From Branchiostoma belcheri (Eukaryota; Chordata; Leptocardii; Amphioxiformes; Branchiostomatidae), in contig NW_017804265.1 of assembly GCF_001625305.1 (NCBI RefSeq), positions 1,300,593-1,364,592 on the forward strand: a stretch of DNA of 64,000 nucleotides, written 5' to 3'. This document shows, piece after piece, positions 1 through 12,200 of the stretch; position 1 is the first letter of the stretch; every line of letters begins with the position of its first letter. The position numbers and the translations under genes are program-made. Below the pieces are notes generated by a model that saw nothing but the letters and a program-made list of their open reading frames with translations, made no database searches and had not been told where the DNA came from.

Positions 1-424
1 TTACTATTTACTGACTCTGACGCACATCAAAGGGAAACATACATTTTAGGGTAAAGAATCATGACAAACAAACACACTTAATTGCTCATTCCTTTTCCAA
101 ATGTACATCAGTAGGGGAGCACAACTGCATCCCCCTGAATTGGGTACAAGTTGTCACAGTTTTACACATCAATATTTAAAAACAGGACAGCCAAATAAAA
201 TATATGCTTAAGTCTGTGTTGTCTGTTTATGAAAATAGACCTACACCTATATATACTGTTCATTTGTGTTCTTTTTATTTTGTTTTCACCTGACTGATTT
301 GTTGACAATTTGATATATCCTACAAATAGGTTTTATGTGGATTATTACATGTGTATGTTAGTTTCTGTATTTTTGGTGCTTGTTTCTAAACCTGTCTCTT
401 TTCCTCTTTGTTGTTTTCCTGCAG
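1..424 (+). other. 3' part of the last Tribbles intron
   Basis: AT-rich non-coding sequence ending in a pyrimidine-rich tract and a CAG acceptor at 422-424. The upstream Tribbles exons lie outside the window. I see no other feature here. Confidence 0.75.
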
Positions 425-896
425 AACTCAGCTGAAGCTGGAGAGTCTAGAGGACACGTACCTCCTGGCGGACCCTCGGGACGACCGTCTGAGCGACAAA
501 CATGGCTGCCCGGCGTACGTTAGCCCGGAGATCCTCAGCACGCAGGGCAGCTACTCAGGAAAAGCGGCCGACGTCTGGAGCCTCGGCGTGATGCTGTACA
601 CCATGCTGGTCGGACGCTACCCGTTCCACGACACTGAGCCGCAGGCGCTGTTCACGAAGATCCGGCGCGGGATTTTCACCGTCCCGGAGGGAATCTCGTC
701 CAAGGCGAAGTGTCTGATTCGTAGTATGTTACGCCGCGAACCGTCGGAGAGACTGACCGCGAGAGAAGTTTTAGAGCACCCGTGGTTCAAGGCAAGCTTT
801 CCGATCAGCGTTAGCGGGAAGGCGGAGCCGAAAGTACCCGACCAGATTGTCCCTGATTGGTGCATGGAGGAGGATGAAGCCTCCTTATTCAGCTGA
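425..896 (+). CDS. TRIB: Tribbles pseudokinase, last coding exon (partial gene)
   Basis: C-terminal half of a Tribbles pseudokinase, an adaptor that brings substrates such as C/EBP to the COP1 ubiquitin ligase and binds MEK1. Seen in the translation: KLESLED at the place where active kinases have DFG (the degenerate magnesium-binding site typical of Tribbles), then [15 protein letters not shown], the [19 protein letters not shown] segment, RREPSERLT, and EHPWF just before the tail. The tail holds DQIVPD (about 840-857), which matches the family's COP1-binding motif. The exon opens with the third base of a codon after the acceptor at 424 and ends at TGA 894-896. It corresponds to the last exon of vertebrate TRIB1/2/3. 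Similarity looks slightly greater to TRIB2 than TRIB1, but an amphioxus gene would predate that split. The N-terminus and earlier exons are beyond the left edge. Confidence 0.95.
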
Positions 897-3300
897 CTCA
901 GATTCGAAGCTAAGAAAACCACACTGAAAGTAGCATCAGATTCAGAGCCGTGATAGGCATTCATTCATTTTTCAGTTCTTTCATTTCATGTTTCAACAAT
1001 ATTGCAGGGAGAGAGAGCAGTTTCATTTGTAGAGTGGAAGAATGGATACAGTAGTTGTGGACGTATTGTTTTCTTGGTTATTGTTGTAATACCACTTCTG
1101 GACATACCAAGTTGTAAGTTAAAAAGTCAACTGATCAAAGTACTATACAGCAAGAGTTTTCTTTCAGTCCTACGAACAGAAGTATAATAATAGCGGGTTT
1201 ATATGACTGCCATTGTTTTAAACTTAAATTATTGAAATCATGATCATTTATTTTCATTTCTTTTAATTTGTAACAAGAAAAATTGAATATTGAAAGCAGG
1301 GTCTTGAAAAATTTAATTAATTTATAAAGCCAAAATGGATATAAGAGAGAAAAATGTGAAAAAGAACAGCTTTTTCCCACTGCCAAGTATTAAGATGTAA
1401 CAAAATCATGTATAGTTTGTACGTAAAAGAGAATGTTGTGTACTTGACTTGTGAAACAACAAACAATATCGCTTGTAAAATGCACAGAGTTGATACACAT
1501 GCAGCAAGAGTACAACAAAAGTTTGTTTACATCCCAACCATTTTTAATCATCCCCATGGGAAAAATGGAATAACCCTTTACTCAGTTATACATGATACAT
1601 CTGGAACATACCACTCAAAACTAAAGGGGTGGCTAGCTATCAACAATGCAAGCAAAACTGACAAGGCAGTACAAAGGCTTCACATTCGAGGACCACGATA
1701 ATCTTAGTTTTTTAAAAACAAAAAGGCACCCCCGTTACATATCAAGAGTGGCATGTTCCATCCACTCGTTTTGTGTTACGGAGGCTCGAACCATTCTTGT
1801 AGGAAGGGGTGTTCCTACTGCCCTCCAGCTCTCTACACTGTGTGTAGGAAAAGGCACGTTTTTTGTCCTGTGTTTTGGGACGGATGCCCCTTCCTTTTCT
1901 AGTCAAAACAGCTTTTCTTCTGAAGCCTACAAATGCCCCCCTCCCCACAATCTCTAGAAAACGAGAGTTGGGGAGGGGGGCGGGTTATACTATGAAAGAT
2001 TGTACAGTTACTTGTCAGCACAAATATTGTGTGATGTGAACAGCAAGAGTTACATGTCAACCTGCAACAATAGATGTACAAAATATGACACAGGTTTTCT
2101 ATGGGTTTCTGCTATGCTGGACTGTGCACTGGGTTTGGGGTGAAAAAAAGGACAATTTTAGACAAAGTTGGGCAGTGTCTTTGGTGATACTTTGCACCAA
2201 TACAAAACTTCTTCACTGAAGAAAGACAAAAAAACCAAACGTTCTGTAAAATTTCTCAATAAACCTTTTTTTCTTGTTGCATCACACTTAAAGTTCATAC
2301 CCAGAAAGGAAGTTGTCCATTGAATACCTCTGAACCACACTGTGCAATCCAGCAGTTTCGCCATGTGAAACAAATGCCACTTGACTGTGAAGTGCTATCC
2401 AGCTGCAGTGTCTGCTAGTCGCCATCCCTGCCCTACCCAGTTGAACAGGGAAGGGCCGACCACGGCTGGCTAGCAAGCAGTTCAGCCTGCTGCTCCTAAT
2501 GCAAAATTGTACAGTGATGTAAGTGTGTGACTTATGATGTACAGCGTGTTTTAAGGACTTTTTCACCGGTGAACCGTCCAGTGTTTTAACAGAAAAAAAG
2601 TCATTTTTCGACCAGTTTTGGTCATGTTCAAACTACCTCCATGGATCAACTAGCAATAAGGTCCTAAAGAAAATTTGACCAAGAAAAAAAATGGTTGTCT
2701 TCTCCAGTTCTGGTAATGTTGCAGAATTGTCGGAAGCTTCAAAAGCATGTATTTTGTCACAAACATACCAGGAGGAAACCCGGTGAAATAGTCTGGTCAC
2801 ACATTTCCTACTCCGTATAAAATCCTGTCTCTCTATCCTGAATGTAAATGTGAAAATACAAGTACCTCCATGCAAATGTACAAAACATTCAAACTTTTAC
2901 GTTTTCTGTGCCAAACACTTTGTTTGTGACTGTCAGAAGACCTTTATGGGTATAAATATGCCAATCAATGCGTTCTTTATCACTCAATAAGTCATATAGG
3001 GTACCAGCCCCTCAGAAATAGTGGTATGACCTAAAAAGATATTGTTTCTGTGCAAGAAATGGACTGTACCAATTGAAACGGGGGTTTATTGAACACGAGG
3101 TTTGTAGGTTTAAGTGGCAGCTTTGTGTAAAAATGTGAATTTTATGTAAAGGTTATTTTTCTTTTATACGAGCCACTGTACATTGAAAATGTTGACAGGA
3201 AAATTGTACATTTGCAATGGATGAATGCAGTGAGCAGTTGTGAAACTTGACCTGTGCAAGGTTTGGTGGCGTGGAATAAAACATGAAAAAAGAATGATCT
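897..3300 (+). other. Tribbles 3' UTR and flank
   Basis: About 2.4 kb without a supportable ORF after the Tribbles stop. An AATAAA lies at 3275-3280 with a T-rich stretch after it, the best candidate for transcript end. A long 3' UTR is usual for Tribbles mRNAs. The exact end is not determinable from sequence. Confidence 0.5.
3275..3280 (+). terminator. Candidate poly(A) signal of Tribbles
   Basis: Canonical AATAAA in AT-rich sequence 2.4 kb after the stop, with a TG/T-rich region downstream. An earlier AATAAA near 2259 is an alternative. Confidence 0.45.
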
Positions 3301-3473
3301 TGTCACGTGTTACTGGTTGTTTTTACTTTCTAATAGTGATTAAAAAAAGGAAATCGAAGATAAAGCTAAGCATGGCAGTAAGTCTTTGTAAAAAGCCAGG
3401 ATTAAACCAGTTTTAATCAAAGGTAGCAAGTCAGGAATGTTTATACTTCCATGCAGAAAAGTGACATTGTGTC

Positions 3474-4236
3474 TACGAGATTAGCTGTCATAAACAGCCG
3501 CAAGGAGGCGCTCGCGAGCGGTCTAATTTTTGGTGCCAGCGGTGGTCTGAAAGCGCCACCTTTTATCGAGGTGTGGTACTGCAGCTTAAACGTGTCATAT
3601 GGATTACCCTATTAGTAACGTTATAAACCGAATACAGGCATGTTTAACTCAGAAAGACGCCTAACGGTGCACGATAAATTGTTATCTAACTAGTAAAACA
3701 GAAATAAAACTCCATCAACCTCCAAATACGCAATAAAAGAAGAAAATATCCCTGATACTAGTACATGTACATCATACTGGCCACTGCACGGTCTCCCAGC
3801 GCCACCTAGCGTTTCAAATCTCAGGTGCAGTGTCGCTGATCTCGTTGGTTCTCGCGAGATATGGACACGCGAGAAGTGGACATTTTACCCGCGAAATACA
3901 AAATGTATTTTCCGACAAGAAGACGCAGAAACAGCGACTAATTGAACGTAAAACATGAAGTAAGAACATTTATCCGAGTCCTCTTTCCAAGATAAGTACT
4001 ACAATACAATGAAGTACATTATTCAGAGAATAACGTTGCCTCACGTCACCTATTCAGGGGTAACAATTAAACTGCAGTGGGCTGTAGGTAATTCGTCGGT
4101 ATTACATCGGATTTTCGTCGGTCAAACTGCAGTACTGCACCTCGATAAAAGGTGACGCTTTTAGACCACCACTGGCACCAAAAATAAGACCGCTCGCGAG
4201 CGCCCCCTAGCGGAAATTTTGACAACTAATCTCGTA
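3474..4236. mobile_element. Foldback/MITE-like element with ~110-bp inverted ends
   Basis: The left end (about 3474-3586) and right end (about 4126-4236) are inverted copies at roughly 85-90% identity. Both contain GGCGCTCGCGAGCGGTCT, TTTTTGGTGCCAG and CACCTTTTATCGAGGTG in the same order. The outermost shared bases are TACGAGATTAG. There is no transposase ORF inside, so it is non-autonomous. I could not define a clean target-site duplication. It lies immediately upstream of NSMCE2 and probably overlaps its promoter region. Confidence 0.8.
3850..3859. promoter_or_regulatory. TCTCGCGAGA core-promoter-type palindrome
   Basis: Exact TCTCGCGAGA palindrome, a motif known from TATA-less vertebrate housekeeping promoters. 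A one-mismatch copy, TCTCGCGGGA, is at 4240-4249. Each copy is followed within about 40 bp by a CATTTTxCCCGCGAAAT-like block, so a promoter module seems to exist twice, once inside the foldback element and once between it and the NSMCE2 start. Confidence 0.5.
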
Positions 4237-4463
4237 CGATCTCGCGGGATGCGGCCATTTTTTCCCGCGAAATTCAGTGCTTGGCTTTGCGAGTCACAGG
4301 CTAGGAATATCTTGAATTTACACCGTTTTCTGTGAAAATTTCGAGTGTCTTGAGGGTGGACTTATCTTTCTAAGGTTCTCAACTTTCTGAAGCATCGTCA
4401 AGTTGCCTGGAAGTGCGTCGAAGAAGAAGATATCGGACAAAAAAACAAACGTAAAGTTTTGCC

Positions 4464-4473
4464 AAGATGGCGG
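4464..4473 (+). promoter_or_regulatory. YY1-like site over the NSMCE2 start codon
   Basis: AAGATGGCGG spans the initiating ATG at 4467. It matches the YY1 consensus, which often overlaps the start codon of housekeeping genes. No TATA box is visible upstream. Confidence 0.45.
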
Positions 4474-7400
4474 TGAGCGCGGCACACTTCCGTAACCTGG
4501 ACCTTTCGCTGGAGAATCTGAAGAAATGTTCCAAATATTTCCTGACGGGGATGGAGTTCGCCTCCGAAGTCGCTCTGGACGTGCAGGAAATGAAAGGTTT
4601 GTTTGTTTATTTGTCTGTTTTTATAACTAGAATACGAGAAGTTAGGAAAAAGCGGCTGACGGTTGATTTGCCTACCAAAATAATTTTTTGCATATGTCTA
4701 CAAATAATCTGCATATGTATGATGTAAACAAAAACAGCGATCGCTTGTAAAATTATACACGATGTGTAAAAACCACACTAGACTTGACCTTTGGAAAGCT
4801 CGAAAGCTAACGCCACCCCTGTGAAAACTTTATTCAACGGCTAGGACTTTGAGTATTGGACTACGACTCTGTTTTGACGAATCGGACCTTTATGTTTTAC
4901 TGTATGTTGTCTTACTGTACGTTACTATGTCCTGTGTAATTTTGCTGTGCCCCCTTGGAAAACAGCTGATTCAAGCTGAATTGGGGCTACCCAGCCGTCT
5001 TGAGATGAAATAAATAAATAAATAAATCGGCCTGGTCTAAAATCCCCCCCCCCGCCCAGAAAAAACCTAATCAAGAAGGTTAAATACCTCCTTGGTCTAA
5101 TTGACTCTAAAGAGATTTTCAAATTATGCCACGTCCCCCAGTATAATGCATTGCTGTATATCTATTAAACTGTATCTCCTGCATAGTTTTTATTTTTACT
5201 AAAAATTTTAGAGTTACTGTATCTCAAACAGCTCAAAAATTTGTTAATATGTTAAAAATACATTGTGTTTCTGTTTCCTCCGCAGCCAATGAGGATCAGG
5301 TGCAGCAGGTGGAGGACGTGATGGTGGAGTACGCCGCGATGGAGCGAGATCTGAAACAGTTTGTACAAGCCGTGGAGACCGTCAAACAACAGGTCAGACT
5401 GCTCAGACTTTGCCTGGCCTCCACATGGCTTCCCAAGGTGGCATCTGATGTCCTTGATGATCATGATTTACCTCTTATTGTTTCCTATTGCTTCAAATTG
5501 AGGCTTGTGTGGTGTAGAGGTAAGGTGTATGGCTCAGATCCAAGGGGTCCCAGGTTCGAATCCTGCCCGATGCCACCGATCTTTTGCCCTCGGAAAGGTA
5601 CTTCATATGACTGTCCTCATTATACCAGGTGTAAAATGGGTACCTGGCTTTGATTGAGGAGGTAAAAGACAGTGGAAGGAGAGGGATGGGCTCCACCTTC
5701 CAATACCGTGCCCTTAGACACTGTGGACTAACAACCCATTGCCCCTATGGTCTTAAAAAGGCTACAGGACTACCTTTACCTGGAGTTTACATTTATCGCT
5801 AAAAAAATCAGTCTGATAATGGGAAGAACGCCAGCTAGGTTGAGGTAGGGGATCCCAACGCTGTGATTTTGAACGCTGACAGTGAGTTATTAGCGTATTT
5901 TGTGTTGTTTGAGGTGGAGAAAGATGGGGCCTTAGTTCCTAACGTCTGTTGTTGTTTCAGGTGAAAAGTGGTGACTTATCCGACCATGTAGCTGTGGAGA
6001 AGGCTCTGAGTGAACAGCTGGAGGCTGAACAGCAGGGAAACAGCAGGGAACAGCTGCTACAGCACCACATGATCACCTCGCTACACGACAAACTCAGGGA
6101 ACTCAAGGGTATGCTGTTATGCTCACTCACACTCCATTCGTTTTAATGTTAGTTTCTCCATGTTATGTGAGTCTTAATGTCGGGATCTGATGACTTTTAG
6201 CCGCTTTGTCAAGCAGTCTTCCAGGTTTTCACAAGTATTTTGGTACAGAAGGACAACTTTCCATGGTACAAGTCGCGCATCGAGTCATGACATGACCACA
6301 GTAAGGGTCTGGTATTCTTCCCCATGCTGTTGAAATCAATGGCAGACTGGCCTATCCCATCACCATTTCTCACTAGCTACCATCAAAAAAATGTTTTACG
6401 TCTGATGATTGAAAATGACACAGTCAACATAGGTCCCAAGTAGTGCCAGTTGTGGTTGCATTGGACAGCATAGGCACGATCCTTAATTCTTACAACTATG
6501 GGGGGAAATTGTGATCAAGAAAAAAACGGTCAATATGGCCAAATGGATGACTTGTAAAGGTGGTTGCTTGGGCATGTTTGTACTTTTAAAACCGCGGTAG
6601 GAAATCTTCAATTTCTTGTCTAACTTGTAGGTAAAGAAGAAACACATTAAACAAAACAAAAAATTCACAGCAACTCTGAGTTCTTCACGGAGAGGTGAAA
6701 TCTTTGATTTCTTGTTTAACTTGTAGGTGAAGAAGAATCAGAGCAAAATAAACACAGGACAAAACAATACCTCCATTTTCATGGATGCAACGAAACAAAA
6801 AATTCACAACTCTGAGTGAAATCTTTGATTTGTTGTTTTAATTTGTAGGTGAAGAAGAATCGGAGCCGTCTCCTCAGCCCGGAGGGTCCCAAACGGGAGG
6901 CGATGATGATGATGAGATTGAGATGACCCAGGCAGAGGTCAACCTGAAGTGCCCTTTGACCCAGCAGGAGTTTAAGGAACCAGTGAGGAACAAGAAGTGC
7001 GGTCACGTGTACGACAAGGGTCCCATCCTGCAGCACATCCGCAGGAAGAGAGGGGTCAAGTAAGGACATGGTTGTCTTGCAGACAATCTTGTTTGTGATC
7101 ATCATATCTTAAAGACACCCAAAGCGATTTCTGGGCACCAAATATTTATTTTCAAAGTCCATATTGCTGGTCCCTTTTTTTTTTAATGCAGTATTTTGAT
7201 ATGTATGAGGCTGGTATGAGGCCAAAATGCAATATTGCCGATAGAAAACGGTTGCTTGTTTTGTATTAGAGGTTAGTTGTGGCTATTAATTGGTGGTACC
7301 AGAAAATAAAGGGACTCCTCACGTAACTTGTTTTGGGGCTACTTCAAACACTTTAAGTACAACTTATGAAATGAGGACGAACATGTGCTTGAAGAAATGG

Positions 7401-7861
7401 CAGTAAATGTCAATATCTGACAGATTTCCTCATCCAGAATATTTTTTTGTTTTACGTTACACAGACTAGAAAATCACTGAATGAAAGGTTACTGTTCCCT
7501 GTAACTGTGTATAATATATATATTAGTATGTAAAGTATATAAATACTACTATAGATGCGTTTGGGAAAGCATCTGTAGCAATGACAACCTGTACTGTAAA
7601 ATGTGAACCAGTCAGATTTGCTCTGAGGAAGGTGACAGACGGTTACCAAAACATTGGCTGAGTTTAACTTGGTTGCATAAAAAGAGTCTTTTTATCCATG
7701 CTTGTTTTTGTCACCACAGATGTCCAGTCAGTGCCTGTGCGAACACAGACCCCATCAGTGAGCAGGACTTGGAAGATGATGTGGAGATGAGGAGAAAAAT
7801 CGACAAGAAGAACAGACAAGCAGGAAGGAAAGAACCTCGGAACAGAGACATGCCCTTCTAG
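4467..7861 (+). CDS. NSMCE2: E3 SUMO-protein ligase NSMCE2 (MMS21), five exons, complete
   Basis: SUMO ligase subunit of the nuclear SMC5/6 complex, acting in DNA repair and chromosome segregation. Coding exons: 4467-4596, 5286-5392, 5961-6108, 6849-7059, 7720-7861. Phases join without a break to give 245 aa, against 247 in human. The first ~125 residues are helical/coiled-coil and would bind the SMC5 arm. An acidic linker with DDDDEIEM follows, then the SP-RING: NLKCPLTQQEF, CGHVYDKGPI, then CPVSACANTD after the last intron. This gives the expected C, C-x-H and C..C zinc-ligand pattern of the family, which binds one zinc. The start is chosen because it gives the family-like MAVSAAHFRNLDL N-terminus and has a good context. 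The acceptor of exon 4 lies in a local triplication (see 6601-6866). The gene is on the same strand as Tribbles and ASAP; ATTAAA at 8454 could end the transcript. Confidence 0.95.
4820..5035 (+). mobile_element. 3'-terminal fragment of a non-LTR retrotransposon
   Basis: In NSMCE2 intron 1. The sequence runs through a GTGCCCCCTTGGAAAACAG block and ends in an (AAAT)n tail at about 5008-5027, the typical layout of a CR1/L2-type LINE 3' UTR. There is no coding part. The left boundary is approximate. Confidence 0.5.
5507..5780 (+). mobile_element. tRNA-derived SINE in NSMCE2 intron 2
   Basis: The head has an A-box-like TGGTGTAGAGGTAAGG and a B box GGTTCGAATCC (5553-5563) in tRNA-like spacing. A non-tRNA body follows with CTCGGAAAGGTACTTCATA, also found inverted near 43050. 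It is a SINE rather than a tRNA gene, because the cloverleaf arms do not pair well and a conserved body follows. Confidence 0.7.
6601..6866 (+). repeat. Local triplication of the NSMCE2 exon 4 splice acceptor
   Basis: Three tandem copies of a block reading roughly AAATCTTTGATTT, a T-rich stretch, ACTTGTAG|GTGAAGAAGAA. The AG acceptors fall at 6629-6630, 6725-6726 and 6847-6848. Copies are 97 and 121 bp apart and share an intervening AAAAAATTCACAACTCTGAG block. Only the third continues into the SP-RING exon. Splicing at the second would add in-frame codons that soon meet a stop, so copies 1 and 2 look like decoys or relics. Confidence 0.8.
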
Positions 7862-8480
7862 ACTCAGTCCTGCCTGTTTCATTCTAGAAAAGAAGAGAGT
7901 AGAAAGACCATGTATTGTACTTCAGGGCTTCGAAATACTTTTTTAGGTTGCCCATCAATATTTCAGCAAAATCTAAGGTTTTGCAAAACGATATACATGT
8001 ACTGTACTTTTTTACATTGTAACAGGCACTTACATGAACACATGTAACACATAAACACAGCAGTTTATATTAAGTGTATAAAAAAAAAAAACATGAAGTC
8101 AGTAGGACATTTAATACTTCAGTTATTTATTGTCAACATGTAAGGACTTTTACTCAAAAGTCTAGATCTGTTTTGATCATTATTGATAATAGACAAGACC
8201 TACAATAGGTCTGGTAAACTGGCCACGAGAGGTAGACTTTTTAAAATAGAGGACAGAGAAGAAGAGATCATAGACTTGTTGGATATTAGCAAAGTAGAAA
8301 TGTACTTAATCATAAGTTGGTTTGTAGAGTAGACCGTAAACTTTAGGTCCAAGAAAGTAGATATAGTTTTTTTGTTTACTACTATAAATTAGAGTTCAGT
8401 TTAGTTGTTTTACCTATTAAGGAATTTTTTATATTGTTGCTTATGTTCATTCCATTAAAACATACCATATTGAAGATCAT
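7862..8480 (+). other. NSMCE2 3' UTR
   Basis: AT-rich, no ORF. ATTAAA at 8454-8459 followed by a GT/T-rich stretch is the best poly(A) candidate, giving a UTR of about 0.6 kb. Confidence 0.5.
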
Positions 8481-8576
8481 TTGTTTTGTTGTTTATTCCT
8501 TTTCATTACTTTGAAATGGAAAATTTAGAGAGTCTAAAGAAGAAAGGTACATGTACATGTGTCACCAGTACATAAT

Positions 8577-8720
8577 ATCCAAGCAGATCCTAGGGTGGCA
8601 AAAGACAGTGGCCCACGGGTGGTCCAATATCCAAGGATTGGACCCTCTCTGGTCAATGGGTACTGGTACTGCCAGGCCAATTTGATACTGTCTTTTTCCA
8701 CCCTAGGATCTGCTTGGAGA
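8577..8720. mobile_element. Small inverted-repeat element (~140 bp)
   Basis: CCAAGCAGATCCTAGGGTGG at 8579-8598 is matched by its reverse complement ending at 8717, with pairing continuing into AAAGACAGT. A related single end, in the orientation of the left arm, is at about 58320-58365, and another end lies near 61769. It is a short non-autonomous palindromic family between NSMCE2 and ASAP. Confidence 0.7.
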
Positions 8721-9160
8721 TACAGTCCATAGTTGGTATTTGACAAAGGCCATGTGCAGTTATGCCACCTGGAAGATTTTAACAGGACTGCATTCAACCT
8801 ATAAATATTATTTTTGATATCTATGACATCACACACTGAAATAGGAAATTATTTTCAGACAAAGGTTTGGCTAGGGTGACTTAAAATAAAGCCCATAAAA
8901 ATAAGTAGGCATAACCTGACTTGTTGTTTAACGTTCACATTAAGTTAACAACGTTACATTACATATATATATATGGAAATAATGGACACAATAAAAATAC
9001 AGGCAGAATTTTCCCGAAAGGCAAGAACAAATGTCACTGAAAGACCAAATTCCTAAGTATGAAAATTAATTAAGCACGCTACAAATACAATTACAACCGA
9101 ATGTCATTGCACCAGCCTCCTGATGCAAAGCCCTCACACAGCTCTTCCTATACTACTTTC
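8721..9160. other. Intergenic sequence, NSMCE2 to ASAP
   Basis: AT-rich spacer with a short (AT)n run near 8964. No gene or conserved motif recognised. Confidence 0.5.
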
Positions 9161-9262
9161 GCCGGTACTTCCTGCACAGTCGGCTCCACTTCCGGTTTCA
9201 ATCCAGGGCGCATCCATGTTTAATTCACCCGATTTTGGTTGATTTTTCCCCAAATTTTCGCC
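9161..9262 (+). promoter_or_regulatory. ASAP proximal promoter / 5' UTR with ETS-type sites
   Basis: ACTTCCTG at 9167-9174 and ACTTCCGG at 9188-9195 match ETS/GABP core sites, common near TATA-less start sites. No TATA box is seen. The transcription start is inferred to lie within about 100 bp upstream of the ATG at 9263. Confidence 0.4.
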
Positions 9263-12200
9263 ATGCCGGAGCAGATCAGCGTGGCCGAGTTTCTGGAGGA
9301 GACTCGGGACGACTATTCCTCCCCAACAACCTCCAACTTCGTCTGCAAAATGCCGCTGATGAAGAGCACAGTGTCCGTCTTGGAAGAGGTGAGTTTTCGG
9401 GTGGGGTGGGCCTCAAAGGGGGGAGGGGGGCAACAAGTTGTTATAAAATATATCGTTCGTGCTTTTTCTTTCCCCTGTATTATCCTTTCGTTCTTTGTGA
9501 TGATCCTAAACATTTGTAGAAAATTCTCATCATATATTTACCGTATAACCCTTTTTTTCACGATGCAAAATGATATATGTTTGCCAAACTGTAAATAATT
9601 TGTGTTGTACAAAAAAAAACTGGATGGAAAGCTTGCACTCAAATTCAACAATAAATCTAATTGATTTTGGCAGCGGGGCTGGAACTGAAGATTTTAGCAC
9701 CGTTTTCTTTAATTTTCCGTTTAATGACGGCCCTTTTTTCGGCCCGGAAAGTCGTTTGGTTGTCAAAATGAAGACCAGAGACTGGCTACAGACACTTGAT
9801 TGGAGGATAAACATGGCGGTTTTATTTATGTGTAATCTGGAGCGGATTAGTTCAGTGATTAGCTGCACAAGTGTCTAATCCTTCGAGTGGAGTTAATCAA
9901 ATAACGTGGACAGGGAAGAAACATACAGAAATGGACTTTTAGACTTAATTTGATCAGAGAAATCTTTGACATTTGTCTGAAATGTTGAGAAAATTCACCC
10001 CCAAATATGCAGATTTTTGTGCGATTGTGTTTGGATGTGTAGATTTCATAGATAGAAAAATAACATGACCTCCTTTATTTCTCTTGGGTGAAAGTCCTGT
10101 TCTTTGATATGTATTGATTTTTTTTGTGATTCAGTCAAATAATTTTAGGCATTACAAGAAGAATTGAACAGTTTTTTTATCAATGGTTTGAGAAATGTGA
10201 AAAAAAAATTCAAGGATTTGAAATCTAGGAACTAGACTCATGATATGATACAATAATCAATATTTTTGCAGTACAAATATCTAAGATATTCTTTTGCAGA
10301 TTGTTTGTCGCACATTTTGACAGATGTTGTCTGTTTATCTGTTGTTTACAGCAGAAGTCTATTGTCCCGAAGCTTTTGTTTTCAAACAATAGCCATGCTG
10401 AGATTTCACACTGCATACGATCTGTTTCACAATAAACCAAATTCCAGTACAGGAACACCCAAAATAACCTGAAGGCATTTGGCGTTTTCAAGGACAGTTT
10501 ACAAGTTGTTGGTGTTTTTGTTGGTGTTTTTGTTCAAATTTGATTTCTCCTTGCTCAAAATTTCAAAGAAAAGGGAATTTTAGGAAGGCAAAATAAAATA
10601 AAAAAGAAATATTTAAAAGAATATATTGTGGTGCTCATATCTTACAAAAGAAGGAACATATATTTTACTGATTTAAATTCAGGGTTTTGTGAAAATGATC
10701 ATTGATCGAAAACCATGCCAGACAGATTACCACTGTTAAGAACCTTAAGATGAAATTGATACTGATATGTTTTCTTTTACAATAATGACAGTAATTTGTA
10801 TTCACTAGTATTTCCAAGTCAGAATTTTCACAACTAGGCAACCTCTGAATAAGATGGTCAACTTAAATTTTACAACCTCCTTTCAGTAAAATTAATATTA
10901 ATGGCATACAGAAAACCAACAAAATGTTTTACTCCAAAAATTATTTTAGCAGGATAGGCATATGATTTTAATATAACTTTTATTTCTTTAAGTCATGTCA
11001 TTTCATAGCAGCTACTGTCATTGCAAGCAAACAAATATTTTTGTCAACAACGGTTTCATTCGATTTCATAGATTTTTTAGCCATGCCATATAACAAATAT
11101 TAGAGATAATGCTTTTCCATAGCATTTACGGTAAATGCAAGCAAATATATTTTTCATCAACAAATAGCTTTTAGCAATGTTACTTTTCTCATAACATTAT
11201 TAATATTGTAGATATTTATAATTTCACACATTGTTATAACTTGTCTGTGTCCTTTTGCCCCTATAAGCCCCCCTCCCCACAAATACCACTATAATACCTC
11301 AGCCAAATGACAACAGACTGCAGTAATCTTATGATTGCATAATTAGGTCCTCCAGGTCTGCATGTATAATAATGCCATCCATCACCGCACCCGCTTTTAC
11401 CAAACATGGAGTGCATTTCGCGCACGTGTGAGGGTCCCTTAGGGGTTGTAAAGTAACCTAATACCACGTTAGATATTCCACGGTGAAATTCAAACTTAGA
11501 AGAGGAAATGAGGGTACCGGAAAATAGAAATTATCGGCTAGCAAGAATATGTTGTATTTTTAGAGCAGTTGCTAGGAAAATGATATTGTGATACATTAAG
11601 GATTCTGTCAGACCCTTTTAGAGCCTCTACTGGTTAATCAGCTGATCCCTTAGTTGGGGGGATGGAAGAAAATGTTGATTATTTTATGGCAACCTGTCGT
11701 ATTACAAAAATACATCTGTCATACTGACTCATACATACAATGCATGTTACATCAATGTGTTGTCATCTGGATATGGAAAATGCCCACATCACAAGCTACA
11801 TTTTGTTTGAGAATCATAGTCCGAATATCTTTGTCCTCAATATACGATAGTCTAAGAAATATACATGTACATAAATGTAGCGTTTACGACAACTTGGGCA
11901 TTACATGTTTATCACCCGCCATAAAAGTCTGCATATCTCATTGATACGATCTTATAAACCTCTAGTCGAATTAAAACTAAAATTTAAGGCATGTTTCAGT
12001 GAAAACGCTCAGAATTCTATATAAAGACTTGTTAGCTTAAAAATCATTGTACATACATGTATAATTTGGGTAATCTCTACTGTGAAGATGATAGGGGTGT
12101 TTATTTTTTTACTGTAGGCCACACCAATTTAATTTGTTGGTTCTCGGATTTGCCTCTTCATTTTTTTCTGATTTGCAAAAAAAAAAAGAAGATTCTGGTC

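Noticed and set aside
7600-7650. Penelope-type element end (CTGAGGAAGGTGACAGACGG, then ACCAAAACATTGG)
   Set aside because: The phrase is reminiscent of retroelement 3' regions, but it is too short and isolated to support a call.
9570-9878. 102-codon ORF in ASAP intron 1
   Set aside because: AT-rich, no domain, no splice context; a chance frame.
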